From NCBI RefSeq assembly GCF_036588685.1, contig NC_086386.1, forward strand, positions 43,695,878 through 43,759,877: a DNA stretch of 64,000 bases, given 5' to 3'. The number at the start of each line of letters is the position of its first letter. The first letter of the stretch is position 1. Below, in pieces: positions 53,269-64,000 of the stretch. The translations under genes and the position numbers were made by a program. The notes beneath the pieces are model-generated. The model was not told where the DNA came from and made no database searches. It saw nothing but the letters and a program-made list of their open reading frames with translations. The stretch comes from Mytilus trossulus (lineage: Eukaryota > Mollusca > Bivalvia > Mytilida > Mytilidae).

Positions 53269-53531
53269 GGTGGTAGCCAACACTTTCACTAAAATTTATT
53301 TGGCTCGTTTAATTTACATTAAATTTGGTCAAAGTACCCTTGAACAAAAATATAAAAATTTCAAAAATTTTGAACCTACCGTTTTGTCAGAAAAATTTCA
53401 CTGGTTATATAGTAGTTTGACAAACACCAATTTTGATCATTGAGAAGCTTAATATTTCTTTTACAACACAACGTAATTAAAACATTTAGCTGATTTTACA
53501 GAGTTATCTCCCTGTAGTGTTAGGTACCACC
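53269..53531. mobile_element. TTAA-flanked MITE, copy 4
   Basis: 263 bp. GGTGGTAGCCAACACTTTCA at the start, 'gtgttaggtaccacc' inverted at the end, TTAA on both sides (53265-53268, 53532-53535). Same orientation as 2116. Confidence 0.8.
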
Positions 53532-56111
53532 TTAAGAACAAAATAATGAAAACTCTTTGTTTGATGCATTTGAAAAGTAACATTGTCTTTGTTCTAAAAT
53601 GGTTGTTTCTAGATGTCTGTCTGTATTTCATCTTAAAAATGCATGATCTTTCTGATTCTAATTCTTTTCAGACAATGCTTTAAGAATTCAATCATAGCTA
53701 GTTACATTTAGATACTATTTCATAATTTATTTATCAAATATTATTAATATACAGAATTTATAATAAAAAACTTGTACGGTGATTGTCATTTTAAAAATTA
53801 TTGTAGATCTTGAGTGACTGAAATCTCATATTTTTTTATAGAGAGTATTTTTACAAAATCCAAACAAAACTCTGTTTAATGGTCTTTGTACAAATACCAT
53901 ATTTCTTTTTATTATTTTACAAAATTGCTTTTGTGATACTTAGGTTGTTAATATTAAAAAAAAAAGAGAGTAGCATGCATTTCAGTATAGTAATTTGTTT
54001 ATATCTTGAAATAGAAATATGTTTTTTTTATTTCTTTTGTAACTGTCCATATTACACAAAATAAGATTACATACTGTCTCATTTTTTTAAACTTTTCATA
54101 TACTTTCTGCTATATTTAAGAACTACTGTAAAAGGGGGAGTTGAATATTAGATTTTCCAAAGCATTATTTCAATCATTGCATTGTAAAATTTGGAATATT
54201 GATCTTATTGGAAATTTTGTTTTGTATTATAAGATAAAGTTATATTTTTTTTATTTGTGTTTATATTAGTACTGAAAAATGTATTGAAGATTTTTTTCGG
54301 GGCCTCTTTGAACAAATGGTTTAAGTTGTTCATCTATAGTGATCACTAACCTGTTTACACTGAGGTTGTGATTTTGAATTCTGCTGGTTGTAAGGTGCCT
54401 TCAACTCCAATCTTAATCAACTCCGATTGCTAATTTTCCTGCCCAAGGCTGATTGTTTTTTCCCGGTACTCAGAATCAAATCATCAGAAAAATACTGGTT
54501 GTGCTAAAAATAGTGTTTAACACTTACAATCAATTTATTATTAATTTTTCAAGGGTTTGAAATTCTATATTTTGTGGAATAATTGTTTCAAAAAGGCTTT
54601 GAATGAATCTGGATACCAAGCTATATGAAATTTGTATTACCTTGAAGACTTTATTGGTAGCTGAACAATATCAATAGAATCTACATTTTTTTCACACAAA
54701 TAATGATAAAATCAAATGTTCTCAATTTAGTTAGAATCTCGATTATATTAAAAGAACCGTCCATGTTCCAAATAGACATTTTTTAAGCTTTAAAGTCACA
54801 ATAAAGAACCATTATATTTATCTTTATTGGTTATTTATATATAACGTTTTGACTATTATTTTTACACCATATTGATCTGAAATGTTGTTCAAATGACACC
54901 CTAGAGTCACAAACGATAGATTTGAAGTTGTACACCTGTAGAGGATTTTTTGTTCAAACATTTGTGAAGCTGCATTTACAATACTATTTTTCATTTATAC
55001 AAATGTATTTATGATTGTTATTTTATCACATTTTTTTCTGAATTTCTGTGATTTTTTCACTGCATTTCATAAACTTATGGATACTGTAAAATTGCTAAAA
55101 GTGCTAAATTGTAGTTGAACAAAAGTTTACCATTCTTTTGTAAGTTTGTTTTTTCTTATCTGAATATTTGTTAATTTTTGTGGTCACTACAAGGGCAGGT
55201 TCCCTGGTTCACATATTGTTGGTTTCTGTTGTTTTCAAGAAATCACTGCTGAATATCAATATATGCATATACAACATATTTGGTTGTAACAAATATAAGC
55301 TCATTAGTAGGTGCACATTTTTTTCATAAAAGTACATCCATTTTGGATTCTTATTATGGTTTCTGTGTAAAAATGAATTTGGTTTATTTATCTCTTTACT
55401 CTGACATCAAAGTCTAAGAAAAATATATATTTGGAAAGTTAAGTTCTAAGTTTTCTTATAAGTTTTCACCTTCTAAATTTGCTTCTTGCATATTTATTTA
55501 AAAACTGTCCAATAAGTGAAATAACATAGGGTTCCAAAAGATGGACAAAAGATACCAAGGGGACAGTCAAACTGGTCATTTGAACTTAATATATTATGTT
55601 TTTATTACCACAGCAATAAAATGAATTTATTATTTGATGGTTGTAAAACTATTGAATAATGCTTTCATGGGTTCTCTAAAATAGAAAGAAAGAAATTGTG
55701 TTAAGAAGTTCTGTCAAAAATTGTTCATACTACAATATTATTCTGCTGATCTTAGAGGTTTTAATCTGTAAACTGTTGAGCTAACTTTCCTTCATAGTTG
55801 AAATTCACAGGTTTGATGTGTTGTAATTATTAATTATAAAAACCTTTGCACATTTGTATTTGGATGATGAAATCCCTTTTGCTGATTTATCTGTGTCCGT
55901 GCTGAATGCCATTATGATAGTCAACACTAAGCAGTAGATAAAATAGAATAGGCTTCTTCAAACTTTATGGAGTTGCTTTCAAGTAATACAACTGACTTTT
56001 GTTCTGTTTTAAGATTTGATTTTGTTTACTTTTATTACTTTTGATCTACCGGTAGTTGTGTTTTTCTACAGAAGCACATGATATAATAACTGATCTTTAG
56101 AAATAACAAGA

Positions 56112-57905
56112 CCATTTTTATACGACCGCAAATTTTGAAAAAAATTTCGTCGTATATTGCTATCACGTTGGCGTCGTCGTCGTCGTCGTCCGAATACTTT
56201 TAGTTTTCGCACTCTAACTTTAGTAAAAGTGAATAGAAATCTATGAAATTTTAACACAAGGTTTATGACCATAAAAGGAAGGTTGGTATTGATTTTGGGA
56301 GTTTTGGTCCCAACATTTTAGGAATTAGGGGCCAAAAAGGGCCCAAATAAGCATTTTCTTGGTTTTCGCACTATAACTTTAGTTTAAGTTAATAGAAATC
56401 TATGAAATTTTGACACAAGGTTGATGACCACAAAAGAAAGGTTGGGATTGATTTTGGGAGTTTTGGTTTTAACAGTTTAGGAATTAGGGGCCAAAAAAGG
56501 GCCCAAATAAGCATTATTCTGGGTTTTCGCACAATAACTTTAGTATAAGTAAATAGAAATCTATGAAATTTAAACACAAGGTTAATGACCATAAAAGGAA
56601 AGTTGGTATTGATTTTGGGAGTTTTGGTCCCAACAGTTTAGGAAAAAGGGGCCCAAAGGGTCCAAAATTAAAGTTTGTTTGATTTCATCAAAATTGAATA
56701 ATTGGGGTTCTTTGATATGCCGAATCTAACTGTGTATGTAGATTCTTAACTTTTGGTCCCGTTTTCAAATTGGTCTACATTAAGGTCCAAAGGGTCCAAA
56801 ATTAAACTTAGTTTGATTTTAACAAAAATTGAATCCTTGGGGTTCTTTGATATGCTGAATCTAAAAATGAACTTAGATTTTTTATTATTGGCCCAGTTTT
56901 CAAGTTGGCCCAAATCGGGGTCCAAAATTAAACTTTTTTGATTTCATAAAAAATTGAATAAATGGGGTTCTTTGATATGCCAAATCTAACTGTGTATGTA
57001 GATTCTTCATTTTTGGTCCCGTTTTCAAATTGGCCTACATTAAGGTCCAAAGAGTCCAAAATTAAACTAAGTTTGATTTTAACAAAAATTAAATTCTTGG
57101 GCCTCTTTGATATGCTGAATCTAAACATGTACTTAGATTTTTGATTATGGGCCCAGTTTTCAAGTTGGTCCAAATCAGGATCTAAAATTATTATATTAAG
57201 TATTGTGCAATAGCAAGTCTTTTCAATTGCACAGTATTGTGCAATGGCAAGAAATATCTAATTTCACAATATTGTGAAATAGCAAATTTTTTTTTGATTA
57301 GAGTTATCTTTCTTTGTCCAAAATAGTAAGCAAGAAATATCTTATTGCAAGAATTTTTTTAATTGGAGTTATCTTTCTTTGTCCAGAATCAACTTAAATC
57401 TTTGTTATATACAATATACAATGTATATTCACTTTTTACTACCAACTGATAAATTTAAATAATCTTTACCATTCAGTGATAACAAGCAGGTTTTTTTACA
57501 TCTTAATATTTTATGATGTATTGAAATGAGTAGTTATTGTTGCAAACTCCATTAGAATATTTTAATTGAGATTAGTTTTGGAATAAGGGAAAGGGGGATG
57601 TGATTAAAAAATTGGGTTCAATTTTTCTCATTTGAAATTTCATAAATAAAATAAAAATTTCTTCAAACATTATTTTGAGAGGATTAATATTGAACAGCAT
57701 AGTGAATTGCTCTAAGAGAAAACAAAAATTTTAAGTTCATTAGAACACATTCATTCTGTGTCAGAAACCTATGCTGTGTCAACTATTTAATCACAATCCA
57801 AATTTAGAGCTGAATCCAGCTTGAATGTTGTGTCCATACTTGCCCCAACCGTTCAGGGTTCAACCTCTGCGGTCGTATAAAGCTACGCCCTGCGAAGCAT
57901 CTGGT
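56112..57905 (+). mobile_element. Family-B cassette (plus orientation)
   Basis: Starts 'tttttatacgaccgcaaatt', then a GTCGTC microsatellite (56172-56190), three ~155-bp units ('gttttcgcactataacttta', 56200-56680), two ~300-bp units ('tggggttctttgatatgc', 56690-57180), 'ttgcacagtattgtgcaat' palindromes near 57230, and ends 'ccgttcagggttcaacctct', 'gcggtcgtataaagct'. Matches 11262-13290 reversed. Non-coding; local open frames are shadows of the repeats. Confidence 0.65.
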
Positions 57906-58800
57906 TGCTTATGTAGTAAGTTTGCTTACGGTCATTTATAAACAGTCATTGTCTTTAAAAGAAAGGTTATTTAACAGTTTATAGAGGATGAAAAGAAGTA
58001 GATACACAATAATTAGCCTATTATGCACTTATGTAAAGCTGTTTAAAATATAGTACTGTAGAATGGTTATGGTCTGATTTCATCATCATACAAAATGTAA
58101 ATTACATACCGACTGATGTTTTATGGCCAAAAGATGTGCCATATAGTATATATTTGAAATGTTAAATTGGAAGAAAAATGTGGAAACTTGAGAAAAGTTG
58201 GATTAATTATTCAAATATAATACGATAATCTGTATTTTTCTCTCTCTGAGTAATAATATTTACAACTGTTTTCTTAAGCTACATACATGTATAATATAAC
58301 ATTGTTGGTACTTAATTTAAACAAAATTTGTATTGATGTTTCTCACAAATATGTGTATGTTTCACATATTATTTTATAAAAGTTTCATTTTTTGTTTTAA
58401 GGTTATACTAATAAATCAATCATATCTAACAACTGTTCTTTTTTAAAATCATTTCCACATACAAAGTAGAGGTTATGTCTATTTGACAATTTCATATGTT
58501 GCACATTACTTTCTGGTTGCCTAGATAACACCTTATTTCTGTGAATTACATTGGTTGGGGTAAAGATTGCAATCAAAATCTTATGTGGCTTACTTGATAA
58601 TTACAAATTTTTCAAACTTTATCATTATTTTTGAGGTATACAAAATATATATTATTGCTTATAACATTCTATACATTATCTCCAAGAACATTTACAGAAT
58701 TTATCAATAAACTATATGCTCAGGAGTCGATTTCACACACACAAAAATTTACAACTAAGATTGATTGTGTGTGCTTGTGGTTTTTACCACAGGGTTGTGT
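57906..58800. other. AT-rich stretch without recognised features
   Basis: No open frame or repeat with recognisable ends. AATAAA at 58705 and 58408 are isolated. Confidence 0.5.
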
Positions 58801-58802
58801 AT

Positions 58803-59070
58803 GCATCTAGTGCAGTGGTAGAATCAATGCTCTATCACTGCCGCTGGCTAACTCACTTGTAGGTGGAAAGAAAGTCGAGTGTGTAAATCTTTCCTGCCAG
58901 TACAAAGCCTCTGCACTATCCAAGACTTCTACAGTGCCTCCTGGCGACAGCACACGGTAACTAGGTTTTATTATCCTAGGCGTCATCTGTAGAGGATCTC
59001 GGAGCAGCAAGGACCCACCGGCGTGTGGACACGCCCTAGCACTCATCATCCTTTCACCAGCTATGGGTCA
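58803..59070 (+). mobile_element. tRNA-Gly-like SINE candidate
   Basis: 'gcatctagtgcagtggtaga' and 'atgctct' resemble the 5' half of a tRNA-Gly; TAGTGCAGTGG is an exact A box (TRGYNNARNGG). A B box is not clear ('agtcgagtgt' at 58871 is partial). The body to about 59070 is distinctly more GC-rich than its surroundings. The minus-strand open frame of 80 codons over it has no recognised similarity. It abuts the HSP70 pseudogene. Confidence 0.35.
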
Positions 59071-59204
59071 AATAGTAATACTGCCTTGTGATTGGATTCT
59101 TGAGCTATGGGAGTAAATTCAGACAGAAAATCCGGGTAGAGTCATTTCCTCCTCCCTCAGATACTATTTAATGGTCAATTTAGAGCACCACCGTCATGTT
59201 TTGT

Positions 59205-60345
59205 CATGAAAGGGTAACACACTTTTTGTAATTCTTTCAATTTGTCCTCATATTCTTATTTCTCTGCCAGAGGATTATTATCCAACCAATTTCGTGACTC
59301 TTCACAAGGCTGTTTAGCACTAACTATGTAGTGTTTCAGTTGATTTCTTGCTGTGAAACGCTGTGTTTGCTTTTCATCTTCTTCTTTATATTTCTTTGCA
59401 TTGGAAACCATTCGTTCAATTTCCTCTATAGCGAGCCCTACACTGTCACTTATCACAGTGATTTTTGTTAAATTCCCAGTGCTTTCTTTGTAAGCAAAAC
59501 ATCTTAAAGTCCATCAATATCAACATCAAATTTTAAAACAATGTTAACTGCACCACGGGGGATGGAGGTAAATCATTAAGATAAAATGTTCTACCAAAAT
59601 AAGGGTCTGTGGTCATAAATCTGCCTCCTTCAAACACTTTAATACTAGATAAAGGTTCATCGTTCGAAAATACCTTTGAAACCCTTGCAGGAATCATAGT
59701 ATGTTGACCATAAATCCAGCTGCAGTTTCTAATTCAAGGGAAAAAGGAACTACGTCCATTAAAACTATGTCACTATGATAACCTGACAGTAAAGCTGCTT
59801 CCAAAGCTGCACCATAAGCAACAGCTTCATCTGGATGGACGGATGTATTCAGTAATTTCCCATCAAAATAATTATGTAGTATTTTTCGTATTTTTGGTAT
59901 CCTTGTTGAACCTCAACAAGTACAATCTCATTAATAGAACCTTTATCAAGTGTAGTATCTTTTAAAGCTGTTTCAACTGGTTCAAGTGAACGTATAAACA
60001 AATATTCACCTATTTTTTTTCAAATTTTGATCTAGTTATTTTTGTGACGAAGTCTTTTCCCTCAAACAAAGAATAAATTTCCACACTTACCTCAGTGCTG
60101 CTGGACAATGCTAATTTTGCTTTCTCACAGGCTGATCTCAGTTTTCTGATTGCACGATTATTGCCAGAAATATCCTTTTTATACTTTCTCCAAAATTCAT
60201 TTACAAAATAATGTGGAGCGAACATCGTACACTAAATCCTCATCTATTAAAAGAATTGAAACGTCGAATGCTCCTGCTCCCAAATCAAATATTAACACGT
60301 TTCTTTTGCCTGATAATTTCTTGTCAAGACCGTTGAATATGTACA
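59205..60345 (-). pseudogene. HSP70 pseudogene, 5'-truncated, frameshifted
   Basis: Intronless and on the minus strand. From 60345 down: [20 protein letters not shown] (Hsp70 has GGGTFDVS, so the phosphate loop is altered), a missing ~15-residue stretch around the usual GDTHLGGEDFDNR, then [20 protein letters not shown] and [19 protein letters not shown], frameshifts near 60020 and 59910, then [18 protein letters not shown], a substrate-domain part with a stop and frameshift near 59690, a stop near 59530, EEIERMVSNAKKYKEEDE, and a stop before the final lid helix. The first ~170 residues are absent. Probably a retrocopy or old duplicate; no poly-A tail or target duplication was recognised. Confidence 0.85.
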
Positions 60346-60957
60346 CATGAAATATTCAAAACAACACACCCGGCCTTGTAATTCTACTGCATAATTCATA
60401 CAATGTCACATCTTAACAGAAATGCTATACAGTCGTTGCGTTTTGCATGTAATAGTAGCTTATAAAGTTTCATAAATAAACTGATCTATAATTAACATAA
60501 AGGTACCACAAAGTCGTTGGTTTGGGTGAAGTTTCTAAAGTTATATATTCCTTAATTTATTGAAGAGATGGTATGCATTCATTGTGTAATGCAGTTTTAC
60601 TGAAGTGTCACATTTGTTTCTGGCTGTACATAATTTTTCGAAAATGTAAACATGGCCAACCCTGTCCTATTCTGTAGGTGTCTGGTCAATGCCAGGAGAC
60701 TTTTGTTCAGTAGTTGGCGTTTTTGGCTGTTAATCATATTTATTCTTCGTTAATTGTTTTGTAATAAATGAAGCCTTTTTCTTTAAAAGCTTTGATATTT
60801 TAAAAAAGTAATATGAGGTATGGGTTTTACTAATGTTGATAGCTGCCAAATAGTTGTTAATGTTTATGTCATTTGGTCTCTGGTGCAGAGTTTTGTCATG
60901 GACTATCAAAGGACATCTACCTGTTTACATTTGCACTATGGTCGCAGTATTTGAAAA

Positions 60958-61140
60958 CTATGGATTCATTATCATTCTTCGGATACTAATTTTCGTGGGT
61001 TTCGTATGAACAGGTAAAAATAACGAATTAAAAAGTTCAACGAAATACTAATTTCTATTAGATTGATAATAGACAAAAAGGGCTAGTTTTCCGCAATTCT
61101 CGAAAACTGGTATCCACGAAAATAAATGGATCCCACAGTA
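60958..61140. mobile_element. TACTGTGG-ended MITE, copy 3
   Basis: 'ctatggattcattatcattc' and 'ttttcgtgggtt' at the left, inverted 'tatccacgaaaataaatgga' and 'cccacagta' at the right; 183 bp. Matches 4248 and 45493. Confidence 0.65.
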
Positions 61141-61484
61141 GAATATGAAGTTGTTACACCACTAATTTATAATCAACATTATAAACGTCTCGGTGATTTC
61201 AACAGATCGCCCTTGTTTTTTTCAAAACGTACGTATATATAGAAGATATGCATACTGTCATGCAAATTGTTTTTCAAAGTACATGAAGTTTTACAAATAC
61301 ACATAATATAATTGATATATTATTATGTCATTACAGTTATTGTGTTACATATATTTCATGAACATTATTTATAGAATACATTTACAAAGGGTATATATCA
61401 GTAACTGCAATCTCATAACATGATAGAAAGATGAACGAGGAGAGACATAGTTTAATTCGATTTAGCTTTGCCTGTATATTGGGT

Positions 61485-61640
61485 TAGATTTAATATGAAA
61501 TTGAGAATGGAAACGGGAAATTTGTAAAAGAGACAACCAACCGACCAAAGAGAAGAAAATATCGAAGGCCACCAACGGATCTTCAACAACGCAGACAAAT
61601 CCCACCCCTGGAGGCGGTTAATTAACAAAGGACTACAAGT
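61485..61640 (-). repeat. Dispersed SINE-like family S, minus-strand copy
   Basis: 'aaattgagaatggaaacggg', 'agagacaaccaaccgacca', 'gaaggccaccaacggatctt' and 'cccctggaggcggtta' parallel the 40650 copy. Confidence 0.55.
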
Positions 61641-62499
61641 TTCTGACACGTCAGATCCAGACCTCAATTAAACTGATTGAAAGATTATGTCTTCATCATA
61701 TGAAAATCAAGCACATTCCCCTCCATTTGGGGTTTAGAATCATACAATCATAAAATATGCAAGACGAAATTCATCAACGCAATTTGGTATGTCAAAAATA
61801 AAAAAATATTTTCATTCAAATAGTGACGTTTCAAACACCAATGAAAAAATACGATGAAAATCATAATACTAGTACTTGTTGCAACAATTTCATTATTTAA
61901 TCGAACATAAAACTTATGGGTCAACAAATGACAAATAACAAATGAGGATGAGAAATTATTGTCAGCATTGTGCATATCCATTCTGAAATATGCAAATTGT
62001 CTATGGGATTAATTAACATACATCTCTGCAATTTGCCTTTATTTTGTCAATTGAGATTAAGTTCAATAGCTTTGATTCTTACAAAGTCCGATAACACAGT
62101 TATTTCGTAGTGCAGTTATTTAAGAAAATAGATTTAGATATAAAAAATCGCACTTGCTCTATCTCAAAAAGATTTTAACAGTGTAGTGTACTAATATTTA
62201 GACAAATAATATCAAAAATTATAAAACAAGACATATATGGACAATTCTATGTTAAGAGGATCTAAAATTCACTTGACAGTTTCAGACATACTGAGTTTTT
62301 ACATTTTTGACCAAATCACTACTTAACATAAATATACAGCACCCAATTGTTTTTTATATTGATTTCTGCCCCTTACTTTATATTTCATCCATGAAACATC
62401 AAAAATAAATTGGGAGAGTAAATGAAAAAAAAATGCAAGTTATACACTGTTTACACTATATAGCTAGGGCCTACGAAAACCAATGGACGATAGTTTAGT

Positions 62500-63645
62500 T
62501 TAAACATATTTTATTTGCTGAATTAAAGCAAAATGGATTAAACACAAGTAAATCATACCTATCATGAAGTCTTCTCCATAATACAATATTAATTTACAAT
62601 AATAGTATATATAATGGACATGCATATAATTGAAGACAAAGTTTTCAGATAGCCAGTTAAGGTTATGGAAAAAGGTTTTTCTACATAGTGTGTAATTTGG
62701 GCAAACGAAGAAGTAATGGTAGACATCCTCAATATCGGATCCACAATGGCAAGAAGGATCATTTATAATAATGTTAGCTCTAATAGGTCATTGTTTAAGA
62801 ATGAAGCGGAACATCGCAATTGCGTTAAGATAATATTTAAATTTCCTTGGGCAGTACAAATAAAACGTCACAGTTTCAATTTTACATAATAGACTATCGT
62901 TTTTTAATTCTTTCTTAAATTCAGAAATAGAGTCGACACTGCGAATTTTCGGATCAAGTTTATTCCATTCACGTATAGTAGAGGGAATAAACGATTCAGT
63001 AGTAAGGGAAAGTCTACAAAATGGAACAATAATATCATGACCATTTCACAACGGGTAGTTGGTTGTACTTTGTACACAAGGAGGTACAAGATTACATAGA
63101 TATTCTGGTGCATGCTTTTGGTTAATGTTATAAAACATCTGTAATTTTCTTCTCCTTCTTCTTTCAAAAAGAGATTCACAGCCAACCTCGGAATATAAAG
63201 ATTCAGTTTTTGTAAATATTGGTAGACCTGTTACTATTCTTGCGGCCTCTAATTGCAAATTCTAATTTATGTGAGTAGCCTATTCCACAATTATCCCACA
63301 CTTCTGAGGCATATTCAGAAATGGGTCGAATAAAAACTAAGTATAGTTTTTCTAAGTTATTTCGAGATAATCGGTATTTAAGTTTACGTAAAACATTCTA
63401 TGGGGGTGGGGGGTGGGGGGAGGTGGAGCTATGGGTTTTTTTTCTGTGCAAAACCTGGAAACCAACTTTTTTTTCCAAAAATAAACCATATAAACCATAG
63501 CCCCCCCCCTCCCCTGAAAATCAAATGGTTGCTGCCTTAGAAATTTTAGTTTATTTCTCACGGATCTTATGTTGAGACTACAAATGAATATAAAATTTTC
63601 TTGTGGTTGCGTTTCATTCACCGACGGTGCGTTCGATTCATTACG
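62500..63645 (-). pseudogene. Non-LTR retrotransposon remnant (endonuclease start fused to RT end)
   Basis: On the minus strand, ENFIFICSLNIRSVRNKLKF (63600-63540) matches the start of a LINE endonuclease domain. It is followed, after a ~130-bp G/C-tract insert (63400-63535), by KLYLVFIRPISEYASEVWDN (63360-63285), the C-terminal end of the reverse transcriptase region, then after a frameshift EAARIVTGLPIFTKTESLYS and FERRRRRKLQMFYNINQKHA. After another frameshift, it continues to IRKFAVST and beyond (63000-62880). The catalytic centre of the reverse transcriptase is deleted. Jockey/CR1-like by the SEYASEVW-type motif; the exact clade is not established. Inactive. Confidence 0.75.
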
Positions 63646-64000
63646 AAAAATTGGGCCTGGATTTGTTTCAATTTTTCCGATAATAAAGAGAAAATGAAGT
63701 ACGTACAGCAGAAAAATAATGTTTGATCTTGGATTTATTGTTTGTAAAACAGAGAGATTGAAGATGAGGAGACTTCAACGTAAGTTGATTATAAATATGT
63801 CTAGATAGGAAGCTACATGTATTTGTAAATTGGATGAAGGTCCACATTGGTTTTTTTTCTGTTATTAAATATACCTATAGCAGCCCTGTAATCCTGGACG
63901 CAGTTATCCATTACATGAATAAACTGTTACAGGAATTAGGAGAGCATTACAAAACTGACACACATATCACTATCATCATAACCAAAAAATTACAAAAAGT
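63646..64000. other. AT-rich end of window
   Basis: No feature recognised; may be flanking or 5' sequence of the LINE remnant. Confidence 0.4.

Larger units (their letters stand above)
51618..56111. other. 3' flank of nicotinamidase
   Basis: Contains a family-S copy (52094-52235), a dispersed repeat with two ~180-bp units (52385-52815), a TTAA MITE (53269-53531) and AATAAA sites at 53125 and 53762; the latter is followed by GT-rich sequence and is a possible 3' end. 53800-56100 is very AT-rich with no open frame resembling a gene. Confidence 0.5.
60346..62499. other. Region between HSP70 pseudogene and LINE fragment
   Basis: Contains a decayed family-N-like segment (60720-60900), a TACTGTGG-type MITE (60958-61140) and a family-S copy (61485-61640). 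Otherwise AT-rich without open frames of interest. Confidence 0.5.

Noticed and set aside
58807..59049. 80-codon minus-strand frame with higher GC as a real gene
   Set aside because: No recognised domain, and the plus strand has a tRNA-Gly-like head; a SINE is the simpler reading.

Overview
The window is AT-rich, intron-rich animal DNA full of short non-autonomous transposons, cassette repeats with internal ~160-bp tandem units, minisatellites and TGTACATG-type microsatellites. Codon use, gene structure and the repeat vocabulary suggest a bivalve mollusc, most likely a mussel (Mytilus-like). That assignment is inference; no rRNA or mitochondrial marker is present.

Two intact genes can be reconstructed exon by exon, in divergent orientation. 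(1) On the minus strand, 18807 down to 423, a five-exon TRIM-type gene (859 aa): C3HC4 RING, one B-box, coiled coil, then a long Ser/Thr/Pro/Asn-rich tail that starts with a ~17-residue coding minisatellite. The RING spacing resembles the TRIM13/TRIM59 group. (2) On the plus strand, 26792 to 51617, an eight-exon nicotinamidase (isochorismatase fold, 358 or 360 aa) with all catalytic and metal ligands visible. It carries an N-terminal pair of EF-hands and has two alternative first exons (26792 and 32287). Each supplies its own ATG, a CxxC motif and the first four residues of EF-loop 1. A candidate promoter with CCAAT boxes and a TATA-like element lies upstream of the first one. Nicotinamidase converts nicotinamide to nicotinate for NAD salvage; the EF-hands suggest, but do not prove, calcium control.

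Two broken genes follow on the minus strand: a 5'-truncated, frameshifted HSP70 pseudogene (59205-60345) and a deleted non-LTR retrotransposon (62500-63645).

Nearly everything else is repeat. Elements definable from their own ends include four TTAA-flanked ~260-bp MITEs, a fifth TTAA element with an internal fold-back, a hAT-like element with an 8-bp duplication sitting inside a minisatellite, a CAG-ended element with a 5-bp duplication, a 391-bp MITE nested in another repeat, a 43-bp perfect inverted repeat, and tRNA-derived SINE-like remnants. Two cassette families share a start motif and were inserted at A-tracts; three insertions can be compared with empty or continuous sites inside this same window. 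Large tandem arrays lie in nicotinamidase introns 1, 2 and 7. No prokaryotic features, CRISPR arrays, rRNA genes or intact tRNA genes were seen.
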